64,000 bases of DNA, taken from positions 1,240,001-1,304,000 of the forward strand of contig NC_134961.1 of assembly GCF_965638725.1 (NCBI RefSeq). Reading direction: 5' to 3'. Positions 47,601 through 60,810 of the stretch are shown in pieces (the first letter of the stretch is position 1; each line of letters opens with the position of its first letter). Both the position numbers and the translations under genes were made by a program. Below the pieces are notes generated by a model. That model was not told the DNA's origin, made no database searches, and saw only the letters and a list, made by a program, of their open reading frames with translations. The DNA comes from Aptenodytes patagonicus (Eukaryota; Chordata; Aves; Sphenisciformes; Spheniscidae).

Positions 47601-50600
47601 GACTAGAAAGATATTGTCCAAAAAAGAACACTAGCTGGTTGTGTAGGACTCTCTCATAGTAGTAATGTTCCAGGACAGGACAAAGCAAGAGATCACAGTA
47701 AGACACACCAGCATATACAAGAAAGACAGCGTGGCAGGGGCAGTGCTGTGTACTCACATCAGGAGTACTGGCAGGACAAGCAGAAGTATGCAGGTTAGGC
47801 CAGGGAGCACACTCTAGGGTACAAGATTCTTCTTACTCAGGAGAAAATGCTTGATGCTGTGGAGTTGTATTTTTCACTGCAGATAGCAGAATAAATGTAT
47901 GATGAATTTTGGGCCAAAAATACTTTCTGCCTGTGTGGTCCTGAGTGATCACACAGCGTCTCTCTGCTAACATTCTATGGGCCAGATCCTTGACTCTTGC
48001 CAGAGAGGTTATGCATATCTTTGATAGCACAGATGAGCTGTTAACTCTAGTGAAGCAGTTGAGAATTCCCTTAATGCAGGCTAAAGCAGAAGTGGCATAG
48101 AACAGTGTAATTCACACTACATCCCATCTCTGTTGTCCTCGTTTGCGTTGAGAGGGATTATGGAGAGGATGAAGAGGGATTTTTGTAGAACACTGACTGT
48201 CCTCAGCCAGAAATGTAACTGATCCTAGCTATCATCAACTGCCAGTGTTGTGGTGGCCGTAAAGCTACTTTAAATTGCACTTGGGGTTGACCATGCTCAG
48301 CTGGCAGCAATGTGAAAAGGTATACAAGGTGAATTTTGCTATCCTTGGTCCTGTGCCGAGCAGAGCTCGGTTCCTTCTGTGCGTCACATCTGAACTGCGC
48401 TCCTATATTCGGTAATTTCTGGTGACAAGCTGACGTTTCTCTTTGACACTTGCCCTCTTTATGCTCCAGCAGAGACGCTGTCTAGCTTTAGCACACTCAT
48501 GCTGCCAGAGATGGAAAAGTGGTTTCTTCTGAATCAGGAGAGGTTATATTCTTCATGTCCAAGACTAAGAATAACTGTCCAGAATAAGAAGATAACTTTC
48601 AGCAAAGAAATTTTTTTCTTTTTTTTTTTTTTAACTTAAACTCATACGATATGTAACGCCCTAACTGAATTGGAGAACTACAGAGTTCATAGCAAATAAT
48701 GCTTCCATTACGCAGCTCTTTGAACTTCTGCAATCTTACTTTGGCAGAGATATCTGCTTTGGAGGATCGTAACTCCTCCATTTTAGCAATCTGACGCTCA
48801 GTTCAGATCAGAAAGTTTCAATAACATCTTGCCACCATCATTTTTCAGATCCATAACCTCAGCATGTTTGATACTCAGAAAGCCATTGGTGCTATAGAGA
48901 GTGAATCTAGTACAAAAATGCATTAACAGAAAGACTATTCAGACCATTAACATCAATCGTACACTCTGTTTTGTCACTAAATGTTGCCTTCCTAATTACA
49001 GTATGTTCTGCCAGTTGCATGCAGGAAATGCAGATACTTTCCCCGTTCTTACCCTTTGCTCCCACTTTGCAATGATAAAGCAGTTCTTTGAATGGTTTCA
49101 GGGTTTATTCCACAATTTAATGTGGAATTTCAAATAATCTCACAGATGGCATTGTCATCATTTTTTGTTCCCCACAGAATGAAAATGAACAAACACTTGA
49201 CATTTCCAATATGTCTTCATCTAATGCAAGAATTTTTAGAAGCCACGAAAGAGTGTTATTTGCTTTGCCTTAGATGGACAGAATTGTTAAATGTGTCCTA
49301 ACTATCTCCTCTCCTACATTAGCAACATGACTGCGTGGAAAATAGATGTATAACCACATAATCAACATGCTTGTGTTTTGTACTGTGAGTTCTGTCTATA
49401 ATGAAGCATGAACATGCAATGGTAGAGCTATTTCAGCATAAGAGTATAGAATTTTCATTAGAGAAATTAGCTAGAGCTGCTAAAGTACCTAGAAATCTGC
49501 TCACATTTACAAACGTACAGCAGATGCATCATTTGGCAAAAGATTTCTGCAGTCGGTAACTTGCCATTCATCAGGGATTGCCTCTTAAATCTGTGATCCA
49601 AGCTAGGGTGCAGATGACATAGAAGGATGAATTTAGACATGGCTGAAAACAATTATTTTGCTTAAGCCTCCAGCCAATGAGAGTAAGATTCTTCCTATTC
49701 CTCCCCTTCCCCCTCGCCCCCTCCAGTAAAGACGGAGGAGATTGTGTGAGCATAACATTTTACGTGCGGTGGATGTTTTGATTTAGGTCTTACTATTGTA
49801 GAATCTGCTCAACACAGTAGAGAGTGTTTTTTGATTGAATATGATTGAATATGATACCTTGCTTCAGTGTCAGCATCAGTTTAGTATTGGAAAAGGTGCT
49901 AGAAGGGAAAATAATGAAGTTTTGTTTACCTGCAAAAGAGAGACTGTATCTATTAAAAAAAAAAAAAAAAATGGCCTCTCCCTGGCCTATCCTTCCACTG
50001 GGAGAAACCCTCAGACTGGGTGAGCTGATTCTGCTGGGAAATACGAACTGCTTTCTGGGGTCTGTGTGGCGAAATGAACTTTCCAAACGTGTAATGTAGT
50101 GTGGTTCCCAAACAGCAGCTGATAGCAACCGCTCTCACTTGCTATCAGCCTTGTACCTAGCTGGAAACCAGCAGCAAAGTTGTCACCTGGCCCTCTTGGC
50201 TCCCGAGCTGCTGCTTGGTCATTCCAGCCTCCAACAGTTTTGATAATGTTTCCTAGTGTTAGGGCAACAGAGCTGTTTGTCCAATCTTGTATGCAGGCGT
50301 AGTAAAAGCAGTGCCAACTAGTCTTTTAAAAAACCATCAACAAAAGCATCATTTAACCAATTAGAGCTATTTTATTAGAAACAAAATGACATTAATATTG
50401 GCTGACAAACTTGTATCTGCTAAGCTTCGGCTTGCTGTGATCATAAACAGCTCTTTTTTTAAAAAAAAAAGATAATATGGAGGTAAAATGCCACTTTTTT
50501 AATGATTGTCTGTATGGATGCCTTCACATTACAGGTTTTTTTTATGAGTAGTGGTTTCCTTTGGGGCTATGCCTCTGTGTGTGTAACTTCAACGCTGCTG

Positions 50601-53600
50601 TAGCTGAAGGCTAGAATATATGGGTATCCTTATGTTGTCTTGCAATTCCTTTTTCCTCATTTCTTTTTTGGTGTGGATTTGGGGGGAGGTTATTCCTTGG
50701 CTGCTTAGTGTGGTGACTGCTTCTACTTGCACTGTCCTTATGTTAGACTGGAGAAAGATGGCCAGAACTGGGGGTGGAGGGGTGGTTGGAAAATTGAGCT
50801 GAAGGGCTGTAAGTTGCAATATTATAAACTGTAGTTGCAAAATAAAATAGCAAGCACTTTAGAAATAAGAAATTTTATCTTATTTACTCTATGGTAATTG
50901 TTGGCACTTGACTACAATCAGCTGTAAGCCTGTCTGTGATTGACAGCACAATTCTAGCCAGAGCAACCAAAAATAGCCCAGCATTTGAGCAATTTTAGTC
51001 TTTTTATAATCTAATACCGTCACAAATAAAAGCCAGTGTAACACACAGGTAAATTGAACTCTCTTCATAGGTAGACTAGGGTAAATTGTGCAATGCTGTG
51101 GGGAGGCATACCAAGAAAGAACTGAATGTATCTTACTTCAGCAATTCTTGCCCAGAATTAAATAGGATTAGCTCCTTTTTTTGTTCATTAGCCTCAATAT
51201 TTCTGAAATGAGTTAAGAAGTTCTACACCTGGTTTCTTGTTGGGGTAGGAGGCTGGCAGAGGGAGGAGAGGGAAGGGCCAACATTGATCAAAACCTCACT
51301 CATTCTCAGAAGGAACTTTGCTAAGTAAAATTCTTAGCTGATCTTGGTCAGAAACCCCATTGAGCCTACCCCTGCTGCTGGGCCAAGCAAATTTGGAATA
51401 GCTGGAAATTTCCTGCTGAAGCATTAGTAGATACTGGTTTGATCTTTAGCTCGAGTTACCTCCTGTCATTAATCCCCACACCCTTCTTGAAAGAGGAAGA
51501 AAGAATCATTTCTCCAATATAAGATATAGAAGGTCATCTTTTCCTGCAAGTCTCCCAGTTTCTTTTAAGGCCTCTTCCTTGGAGAATTACAATGGTAGGG
51601 TCAAAGCCCTGATCAATTCTGTTAGCTCCCCAGGACTACAGTAACATTAGTAATGCAGATCTGCAGCATCAGAAACTTTTGCATGGCTATTCTTCCTTTA
51701 TTACTAATTACAATTTTTATTTAGTACTTGTGCTGTGTCTGTGGTAGATGTTTCGGCACCAAAGCACTGGATGATGCAATAGATCTGCTTGGGGCTTTTT
51801 ATTAGTATATTTTTGTGGAAACCGTTTTAAGGAATTGTCTATTTTGAGGACAGGCACGGAAGTCAAGCTACATTAACTTGTCAAGTGGATTAGTCATTAA
51901 ACACCTTTGTGGACATTTTAATTCAGAATTAAAGAAGCTTTAATTGGATTTAACTTACTTTGCTTCCAAAGTAAATTCAGGTAAATCAAATTAAGGTTAA
52001 TTCAGTGTAAAGGTATGGGCAGACATTATCATTAAGGGCTACCTGGAGCAACTGAAAACATAACTGCTTAGCTGCTCCTCAACACCCTCCTGCTCCCTTT
52101 GTGTTCCTGTGGTGTTCCACAACTCAGCTCACAGAAAGGGGTGCTTGCTAGTCTCATACTAAGGTAGGTTATTTCAGATTAATTCTGCTCACCTTAATTA
52201 GCAGTTTAGTCTGTTGGCTGATTGCGTTGACATGTACAGGAAATGCAGTCGTGTTGCACTTTGACTCTGCAGTGGGGAGCATAGCCCTTAGCTGATGCTG
52301 TAACAAGTAGCTTAGAAAAGTTAACCCCATAAACACCTCCAGCTATTTGCAAAATGAACATGTGTCCATGCCTGTAGAATATATGCACTCAGGATGCCTG
52401 GGGGGGTGGACCTGAGGGCTCTTATTAAAGGATCATAACTGTTGAGGAGCAATACTCTTATGTATACTGGAGAATCTTTGCAGTTTTAGGGACTAGCTTC
52501 CTAATTTATAAAAGAAATGTCAGGGGCAGCAAGTTGAATATAGATAGGAATAGCGAGCCGGCTAATAATTACAGCTGTGGCTACTCTATCTTTGGAAAAA
52601 CAAAAGAGATCCCATAAACTATAACTCCCACAGTTCGAGCTTGGGGCTGTTTCTTAAATAACAGGTCTCTTAAAGGAGAGGGAATTTGCATCCTAAATAA
52701 TCAAGCTTCAGTACTAAAGTGAAGAAAGGAGATGAGTTCACTTAAATGTAACATCATTTACGAATGACATATGTTAGACGAAGCAGAAAATAATGAAAGT
52801 TTTGACACTTCTATCAGGCTTGTTTTGAAGCCATTTTACTGATTTAAAAAACCAACACCACCACTGAATCTTAAAGAATGCAGAATAAATTTGATCATAC
52901 TATTTCCAGCTGTGACCACGTAATCTTCCATTCACCAAGCAGTGTTTGACTAAATGAAGACCCAGGTGACAGCTCTCCACGAAAAACTGAAGTGCTCCAG
53001 AAGGTGTCCCTGATATAATGACCTAGCTTTTATGGCTCATGCTTCCTCTTTGAAAAATGCTTGCTAGATATTAATTGCCCCTCGTGTGATGGCAATGAAT
53101 GTAATTCATTCATGATGATGAATGCAGTTCCAGTAATCCACATGACTTCCATTTTCATACTTTTTTTTGACAGGAAGCTTCTTATTTGCCAGATACTGAC
53201 ACATTGCCTAGACCACACAGTATGAAAAATGAGGTGCTGCTTATGACCACTTGGCTGTCAAGTTGTGGCCAAGTAGCTACAGATCAGTGCGGTGGGCAGG
53301 TGCCTAACATGGTGCTGAGAGCAGCCAACATCTACCAGGCCCTTGTGACGTGGCTTCTCTCTCTGGTGAGTACGTGCAGTGACAGTGCACAAAAGAAGGT
53401 TCTGCATGATTAGGGCTGTGTTTTGCCCTGCAGTGAATATATAATCCTTCTTGAAATCTCTTTCTTCCAACAGCTATAAAACAGTGGCTGAACAAGGGGG
53501 AAATTATGTTCTAACTCACCTTAAAGTCAGTAAATAAAAGTCTTGCTGAAGTCAGTGGGAGCTGGATTGTGCCTGTAGTTTACAAAGAACATGGCACAGA

Positions 53601-56600
53601 AAGTAAAAAAATTGTTGAGCAAGACATGCAGTAGTCAAAAGTGACTACTGGAAGTAGAGGGCTGTGTAAGTATTATACTTTGTCCCTGGCAAAAGAAGTG
53701 AACAGACACAGGTGCCTATTTCTTACCACTTGTTCTAATTAAGAATAGATCCTTTGTGATAGTCAAGAGGGCTATAAACAAGTGGTGGTCTGTTTCATCT
53801 TAATTGCCCTTTGAATCACATATTTTTCTCCTCTAAAGAAACCACCATTTCCTCACTCTTCCCATTCATCCCATATTAGCCTCTTCCTCTAGGCAAAAGA
53901 GGCAATGCGTATTTTTCCTCCCCACCCCGCACGTTGGCCTCATTCTTTTCCATGGTTAAAGACATTGGCATACCAATAACAATCCATGCACTCAAGGTAG
54001 ATTTCATCCTGAGCAGACAGCCTGCACAAAGGCTTTTAAATCACTTAAACTCCACTTAAACAGTATTAATTATTAATGATGTTCACACTTCCATTAAAAC
54101 ATTGCTAACATTCCTTAATGTTAGTTTAATGCTAATGAAAATTGCCACTTGAACAGCCCCAGAGTCTGAATCTTCCATTCAGAAACTAGTTAGCTCATGA
54201 CCAGCTGCAGTGTGGGCTTTCTTCCATTGTGTTATTCCCATTTGAAAAACCTGAGCTCTGACTTGTAGCAGCTCTCTCCAAGCCTGAAAGGGTATCTCAG
54301 CTTCCAGGGCTCAGGGTCACTCTGCTGAGACTATAGGGTCAAATGTTGTGATGGACTTTGTGCCCAGTAGAAACTGCGGTAAAATCCACCAGTTTATTTC
54401 ACGCAAGTTCTCAAACAGCTGTTGGATAGCAATGAAAAAGTCTGCATTTCTTTAATTAAAAAAAGTGGAAAGGTTGAGGCATTTTTAGACCAAATTCTCA
54501 TCTGGTCATAATCTATGTAATTCTGCTGATTTGCCGGCTTCCTGGCTTGTGTAAATCAGCATATCTTTATTGATTTCATTGGAGATATGCTGATTTCTAC
54601 CAGTTGAGAACACGATCCTCCAGATGTGAGCATTCCCCTGTGGCAGAGCTGCTACAGAACTTCCCGTGTGAAACCAGTGTTCAAAGCAGTCAAGGACTTG
54701 GTAGTGCTATTTCGAGTGATACAGCTGACCTATGCAACAGTTTGAAAATCCACTCAGGCCCTGTGTTGAGAACATATTTCTAAAGGCATTTATCTCACTG
54801 TAAACAGTTTTGGTTTATATATGCAGTAAATAGCAAGGCTGTTAATCTGTCTAGAGATTGTGGTGATCGTATAAACCATGAGAACAAGACTTAGGGGTTT
54901 CTGTATTCACCAGAATCCTGGGAAGGAATTATAGTCCTGTAATTCAAACTTGCCTGTCTCTTCATCTAGTGTGTGATCTGGTTCAGGCATCTCTGCCTCA
55001 CATGGCTGCTATTCCTTTCTCTTGGCTTTGCTGGTTGCCTGTGTCTGACTTTCCCATAGCCTTCTGCCTTCTTTCACTGGCTACCCAGGTTTCAGGATGC
55101 TTTGCAGCACTACAGTGCCTTCCCAGTCTGTTTCAGGTATCTTTCCCATCTCTTTTCTGCCTTGTAATAAGGTTTTTCATGTATTCTGTGTGCTAAAATG
55201 CATCACGTTTCAGCATACTTTGAGCAGCCTTATGAACCAATGAGTGGTCTATCCTACTGGAACTCTCTGGAACTAAACTGATATTTACGATAAAAGATGT
55301 CCAGTGTTCATCTTGGGGTTGGCAGAAGTTGCTTTTTACCCTCCTTGTTTTGGATCAGATATGTATGTTGGAAAATAGAATGTTTGCCTCCCACACACGT
55401 GTGCGCACAAAAAAAATCCATCAAAAAGAAATCACCTCAATCTAACTAAAAGGTGGATTCACTGGATAGGGATTGATGGGGTTTTGGCTATTAGTGATCA
55501 CTAATAGAGAAGACAAAGGCTTATTAAAGAAGCCTGCACTAGCTCCTCAGAATGGCATAATCACTTAGCACTGATTTTTGAACTGAGATTGGATTGATCT
55601 CATTATCATTAATAAAGGCAGCACACGGTGCCACTGTGACAAGAACATGCAGTGCAGCGTTGACAGGGACTCAGTTCTCATTTCTTGCTAGACTAGGAAA
55701 CTGATGCAAGTTCTTGCTTTCATACAGTGAAACTGGTGGAAGTTGGAGCTTGCAAGTCCTCATTGAGAAAATAAATCCTATGATTTATCAAAACCTATGT
55801 GTTATTCCTATTTAATTTGATCTTTATTGATTTTTCTACTGACTAAACCACAGCTAATCCACTAATCAAGCGAGAGTGCTCCCTGGATTATTGTATATTA
55901 TGGGGCCCTACTCAAAAGCAACAGAGCAAGATAAAGGGTTATTTTCAGTCTCTAAATACGGCCATCTGAAAATGAAATTATGTTCAAATGGATTTACAGG
56001 TGCCTCCTGTGAAAATGAAAGGTGGACCCAAAGCTCCATTCCAGGTAGTAGGGCTGCAGCAGGCCTGGCGAGAGGATGGCTTGGCCCTATATGCTTGTCT
56101 GATGCCAGCAGATGAGTCTTCAGCCCAGAACAGCACCAAGATCCAGAAGATAGAAGTGAGTAGCAGCATTTACACTTGCTAGTCATGCACAGCTGCCATA
56201 GGCGGTTACCACTGTTCTTGACTAAGGACCAGGCTTGGATATGCCAATTCAAGCTCAAACTTCAGCGAGCCAGGATAGAGCAGCACAAGTGCTGCTCTAA
56301 ATTAGAATGGGGGAACAGCCCAGTACTGTGGGAACTGAAAGATTGCTTACAGCTAATTGCCAACTCACGCTGTCCTCAGTTATGCTGAATTTAGATTATG
56401 TGCAGATGAGAAACCAGCTCTTTATGGCGTAAGTCTTTTGTCTCTGCTGCTCATTAGCTGTTAATACATTTTTGGTGGCTGTAACCCCACAGTGCAGAAA
56501 TTTGACTGGATTCAGAGGAGACGTATCTTTGGCATGCATTATGGTTTTTGCTCTTGTATTTTATCCATGTGAAAAGTGTGGCCCACGAGGGGGAATATTG

Positions 56601-59600
56601 TCTTGCTATTTGGCTCCCAGGAGTTGAGGCCTGGAGGCAGGACCTGAGACTCCGTTCCCTCAAGTCTGGTAGACTACAGAGTCTGTGCTGTGCAATAAAA
56701 CGCCAAGCTGAAAGGTCTAGCACACAAGCTGAAAATCTAGCACATGTAGGTGGCACAGTGTAACATAGGGCATGATATGAGCTTGTGTCCTGAAAACAGC
56801 AGAGCTACGAAATAGCAGCTCTGGGTCCTAGTTTGTTGGTTCTGTCTTTTCACAAAGCTAATGTGATACAGATTGGTACTCTGAGCATCTTGTTCTGTTT
56901 TCATTTTTGGAGACAGCTTGTTAGGTATTATTGCTACTCTTGCCTGGTATAAATACCTATCCTACCTATGCAGTATAGCTGACTCTTGCTGGAAAATGTA
57001 CCCAGGTATATCTGGGGAGTAGCGATCCTTGTGTGCCTGAGATCTTCTGTGGGTCACTTGCCTGAATAACTATCCTGGTACTGAATAACCTTTGAGATGC
57101 TCTCCCTGCGCTCTGTTGAGGCTGGTGAGTTTCTCTCAGGTGGCTCAAAGCAACACTTGTGGCTTTAGCGAGCTGGTAGTGGATTTTCTACTGTATTTTT
57201 GCCTGCCTCACCCCCGGTGATGTTAACAGGAATGTGACAATAGATGTGCTCATTCTCGACACTTCCTCTGTGCTGAAAAGACCCCATGGGACCCAATAGC
57301 AGGTGGTCTTAGGGGGGGCCCCAGGTATCTGAGTCACACCTGCTGGACACATCATGTGAAGTTTAAATGGAAGAGGAGGTTTAAACATGTTTTAAAAACA
57401 TGCTTAAGCTTCCCCCTACTCAGCTGCAGCAAGCATTCTTCACTTGCAGCTGCCTGCCTGTGAGCAGTAAACATTTAATTTCCCATGATGTATCATAAGG
57501 CCTGGAGTATGACAGCTGTGGCTCCAGTGCTCCTGCAAGTAAATGACTGATGCTGGTAACAAATGTCATGATTAAAACACTACCAAAAAAACCCCAACCC
57601 CAAAACAATAAGCAACCTTTCCGTTAGTGTTTGAGCACCTGTTGTCAGAAGCAGGAGGGCTAATGAGACTAAGCAGCCCGCTAGACTGGACAAGGGCTTA
57701 ATGTTGATTTCTGTCTAAGGCAACTGAATTCAAAATGTTTGCTCTATGGAGCAAAGAAAATGGAGGAAGAGAGACTGACCTGCCTTCTGTCCACTTGCCT
57801 TGTTGCTCTCTGCTGATTTCAGCTGAGGGCTTGGCCAAAGCATCAAAATTATTGAGCACTGAGTATGCTCAAAATATGTATCTAGTGTTACGCAACTGAT
57901 GAACTTTTGAAGCTGCAGGCTCGGGCTGCTGTGAACGTTTGGTTGGAGCTGGGAAGGGTTGTATCACAAGTTGGTGGAACAAGCCACACAGAGTTTTCAG
58001 TCCATATATAAACTGTAAATGCTATTCTTATGCCCCATTTTATTGACGGTGCTGTTGAGTTCAGCTAGTATGCACAGCAGCGAACATACAAGGCATTTGG
58101 ACAGTGTTCCTCAAAGCAAGACTATGTGTAACTGAGGTTTCCTCTCATTAGAGGCTCTACCGTATGTCTTTGTGGTAACAATGACTTTTGTCAGTTTCGC
58201 TTTCCTGAGGCATTTGTGAAGCTGCTGCTTTCCCCGACAGAGATCTAAGCTGATAGGAACACCAAAGGCTTTCAGAAATGTCAGCCACAGGAGAGACAAG
58301 GAAAAACAGCAGCAACTAGTCCTATCTTCCCATTCCTGACCCTTGAGCAGCTTCAACTATTGCTGGAGAGAAATGTGGTAGATTTTACTCTTCACACTTA
58401 AGTCTTCAGTCTCTCGCCGTAGTGTTAATGTACAGTTTTTTAATGGTTGAATCACATGACAAAATTCTGTCGTGGCACTTATTGGTTCCTGTTCCAGTTG
58501 TCTCCTATGGGCACAGAGAGAACCACTTACGAGGCTTACCTCCAAACTATGACTTTCTGCTGCATCTATTTGCTATAAGAATGTAGGGAAATCTTAGTTA
58601 CTTTTTTTGGATTCTGTAAAAAAGACGTACCAAGTAGTGTAAATGTTAACCAGAAGCATTATGACAAATTGATATTTTAATGTTCTTAATGTGTAGAGTC
58701 CAGAGTCCATTTTCAGTGCCAAAGATGGGTATGTACAAGATTACACAACATATTGGGTACAGATTTGTGCCTGCTTGATGCTAGGAGGGAAATGCCCATC
58801 TTTCGCTGTATATCTGTACTCGTATCTCATAATAGCAGCAAAATGACAGTTGTCCATTGATTTTCTTCAGACTGTAATATGAATATGATTTTTACAGCAG
58901 ACATGGGATTGCTAGTCTAAGAGCCTAAGGACCTATCTGTATCAACGAGGCAAGGTTTCACTTTCCCCAGCTTGCCCCCCTGTTAGTTCCCAACCCTGGT
59001 GTGATTGAACACGCTGAGCGCGTTTATCAGTCTCGTTGGCTTTGATGTTATTTGATCCTGTGGCTTGTTGCCTGCTATAGGGTCACAGCTCTAATGATGG
59101 GGTACAGTTCATCACCGAGAACTGGACCGAGGCAGCCTGTTAGTTTCATGTTACTATAGGTTGTTGCTGGTCTAGTTTGGGTTTTTTTTTCCCGGTTATT
59201 ATTAATTGGAGCTGAGCTATATTCCAGACCTCTAAGCCATCAACTTTTTAGTTACTGGCCACTTCACTGTCATCTGTGTGTCTTTTATTGTTTGTCACAT
59301 TTTATTTCTCCATCCCAAGGTCTGATGGTTATGAATACAAATATAAGAGTAGTTTCTCAAGGCAAAAGCTCCTGTTCTTAGCAGATCAATAAGCCTTTTG
59401 GCTTATTCAACTAGGATGGCATCTATTCCTATATCAAGTGGTTCTGCTATGTTTCCTCACATTTTTGTCAGTTTTTTGGGGGTTTAGTTTGTTTTTTTCA
59501 TTTCTATCCTCCTCCAAACAACTGATAGAAGTGAGGCAAATTTGAACATCCCTGCATCACTTTGCTTTCTTGACTTCTTGTCAGAACAAATGCTTATGCT

Positions 59601-60513
59601 CTCACCTCTTGTAATTCTTGCATGCTGATAGACAAGGTGCAGTTACAAGCATGTCTGATGGGAATTAGATTTGTACAGCATATGCTTTCTAAGAACCTAC
59701 TAAGCATTCCTGATTAGGCACACTAGCACTGTGCAGAGCAACGTGGTTCTTGCCTGTACACTTTGATCACTTAACAATTCTGTGGTGGCTCAGAAGAGCT
59801 CGTGATCTCTGTCATTGGATTTGGGGCTTTTTTGCAGACTTTTCCTGCTTGAGCTCTATTATTCTAGGTGCAATAATAGCTGGTGTAGAGAAGATGCTTT
59901 GCATAATTTTTGATTCTGTTAATTTCTAATTGGGTCTCATTGAGGTCACCAGTTTTGTTCTCCCGTCTCCTGGGTCAGGAACCCCGACAGTATCAGGACC
60001 TTCAATTCTGTCTTTGGACCTGGGAGTAGAGACTTTGTGGGGTGATATCAGGACCGTGGGAGGAGTGTGCTTTCTGTGGGTGAGGGGACAAGTTTAGAGC
60101 TCTGGTTGCAGGGATGCAGGGTGTGATGGTTTGGGAGGCTGAGGGCTGTTACATTAGGGGTTTGGTTTGGAGAATCTGAAGTGCAGCTGTAAGGCAGATG
60201 CGTGAAGCATGAGGCTGGGATGGTTGCAGACAGAGAAAGAGCTGCCACAGGTGCATGGTACAGAACAGAAAGTTCCTGAGGCCATCATCAATGCTTTTTA
60301 ACCATTGACTCTTTGCAGACTAAAGAAGATCTACAAGGAACATCCATTTTTTACCAGGAGATTTCTGCATTTCTAGCCTGTACATGGCTTCCGGATGTTA
60401 TCTGGTGGAGGGCAGAACTGGCCAATCACTTCCAAAACCAGCTGTGTCCGCTTCTTCCTGAAATTCCCTCTGTCCTGCTTAGTTACGTCACTGCTGTTAA
60501 TCCTGATCCTCAG
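38663..60513 (+). CDS. DNAAF8: DNAAF8 C-terminal extension exons 9-12
   Basis: Four exons continue the DNAAF8 frame when the donor at 37580 is used: 38663-38822, 53174-53365, 56000-56155 and 60319-60513. Every junction has AG/GT and matching phase (2, then 0, 0, 0), and all four frames stay open. They add residues 522-756. Exon 9 is a basic helix (AEEGKRELSQKEEQMKERHR, then QSFQEQLERLQP) ending in TPVLFHM. The others read EASYLPDTDTLP, ANIYQALVTWLLSL, APFQVVGLQQAWREDGLALY and DLQGTSIFYQEISAFLAC, and end in TAVNPDPQ. They look like a folded domain, but I do not recognise the family. Intron 9 is 14.3 kb. The human protein as I recall it lacks this part. A separate gene starting near 38.6 kb is the alternative, but no start codon fits it. 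Confidence 0.7.
40930..41142 (+). other. DNAAF8: Candidate in-frame cassette exon of DNAAF8
   Basis: A T-rich tract (40888-40900) precedes several AGs. Splicing at 40929 gives a 213-nt exon with phase 0 at both ends and an open frame (VGSTHLYENQIWEEHFQNSA, later GADIQWYFQD). Its donor is CAG|GTCTGT. It would fit between exons 9 and 10 without changing phase. The more obvious AGs at 40907 and 40912 do not fit the phase, so support is modest. Confidence 0.3.
41690..42290 (-). repeat. Unclassified dispersed repeat, copy 2 (with internal duplication)
   Basis: Read on the minus strand this starts TATCAGGGCCACGAG and has TATTTAAGCT at 42122-42113. It then has two cores (42012-41965 and 41900-41852) and GGTACTGTGGGACTGCG near its end. 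Copy 1 has one core at the same distance from the box (104 versus 110 bp). The two cores here are 113 bp apart, so part of the element was duplicated in tandem. Confidence 0.6.
46690..46805 (-). mobile_element. MIR-like relic, antisense
   Basis: TATTATCCTCACTTTACAG, then CAGAGCCAGGACTGAGGCAC and TTCCTGATTCCCAGTCTTGT, followed by GCTC, match the reverse complement of a MIR-type element with parts missing. It lies in the long DNAAF8 intron. Confidence 0.45.
54545..54612. repeat. Palindromic MITE-like amniote repeat relic
   Basis: Arms at 54553-54566 (AAATCAGCATATCT) and 54583-54596 are perfect reverse complements around a 16-nt loop (TTATTGATTTCATTGG). Flanks TTGTGT and CTACCAGTTGAG also fit a palindromic repeat that I recall as common in turtle, crocodile and bird DNA (GTGTAAATCAGCAT-type arms). 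I cannot name the family. Confidence 0.6.
55488..55507. repeat. 20-bp perfect palindrome
   Basis: CTATTAGTGATCACTAATAG is its own reverse complement. It stands alone in an intron of long DNAAF8, and no partner or function is visible. Confidence 0.95.
56156..60318 (+). other. Intron 11 of long DNAAF8
   Basis: AT-rich to mixed sequence between exons 11 and 12. I see short chance frames on both strands and no recognisable gene, RNA or repeat. Confidence 0.4.
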
Positions 60514-60810
60514 GTACTGTACAGAAATGCTTGGACTTCCGGTAATTTTTTTTCTCATTAGGTCCAGTAAAAGTTGTTCTTCCAGTGTTAAAAGGTATTC
60601 TCTTTGCTTTAGCTAAGGATTTAAGCAGAGTTTGAAAACAAACGCTTCTAAGCAGTGTAGATTTCCAGCGGAGTGTATGAGATTACAAGGATATAGCACC
60701 TCTTAAAATCGAGTGCTTAAAATCACTTGCCTGCCTAGAGACTTCTGCAAGAACATTCACCTCATGCTGTCTATAAGTAGAATGATGATTAACTTTTTCA
60801 CTTCTGTCAG

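Larger units (their letters stand above)
38823..53173 (+). other. 14.3-kb intron of long DNAAF8
   Basis: This is by far the longest intron in the window. Apart from the dispersed repeat copy, a MIR-like relic and one candidate cassette exon listed separately, I see AT-rich sequence with only short chance frames. A minus-strand frame at 48599-48781 (MEELRSSKADISAKVRLQKF) runs into an A-tract. It might be a retrocopy scrap, but that is weak. Confidence 0.5.

Noticed and set aside
48599-48781. Minus-strand frame MEELRSSKADIS followed by an A-tract, resembling a retrocopy tail
   Set aside because: The open part is only 60 codons, half of it non-specific. No parent gene is recognisable and no target-site duplication was found.
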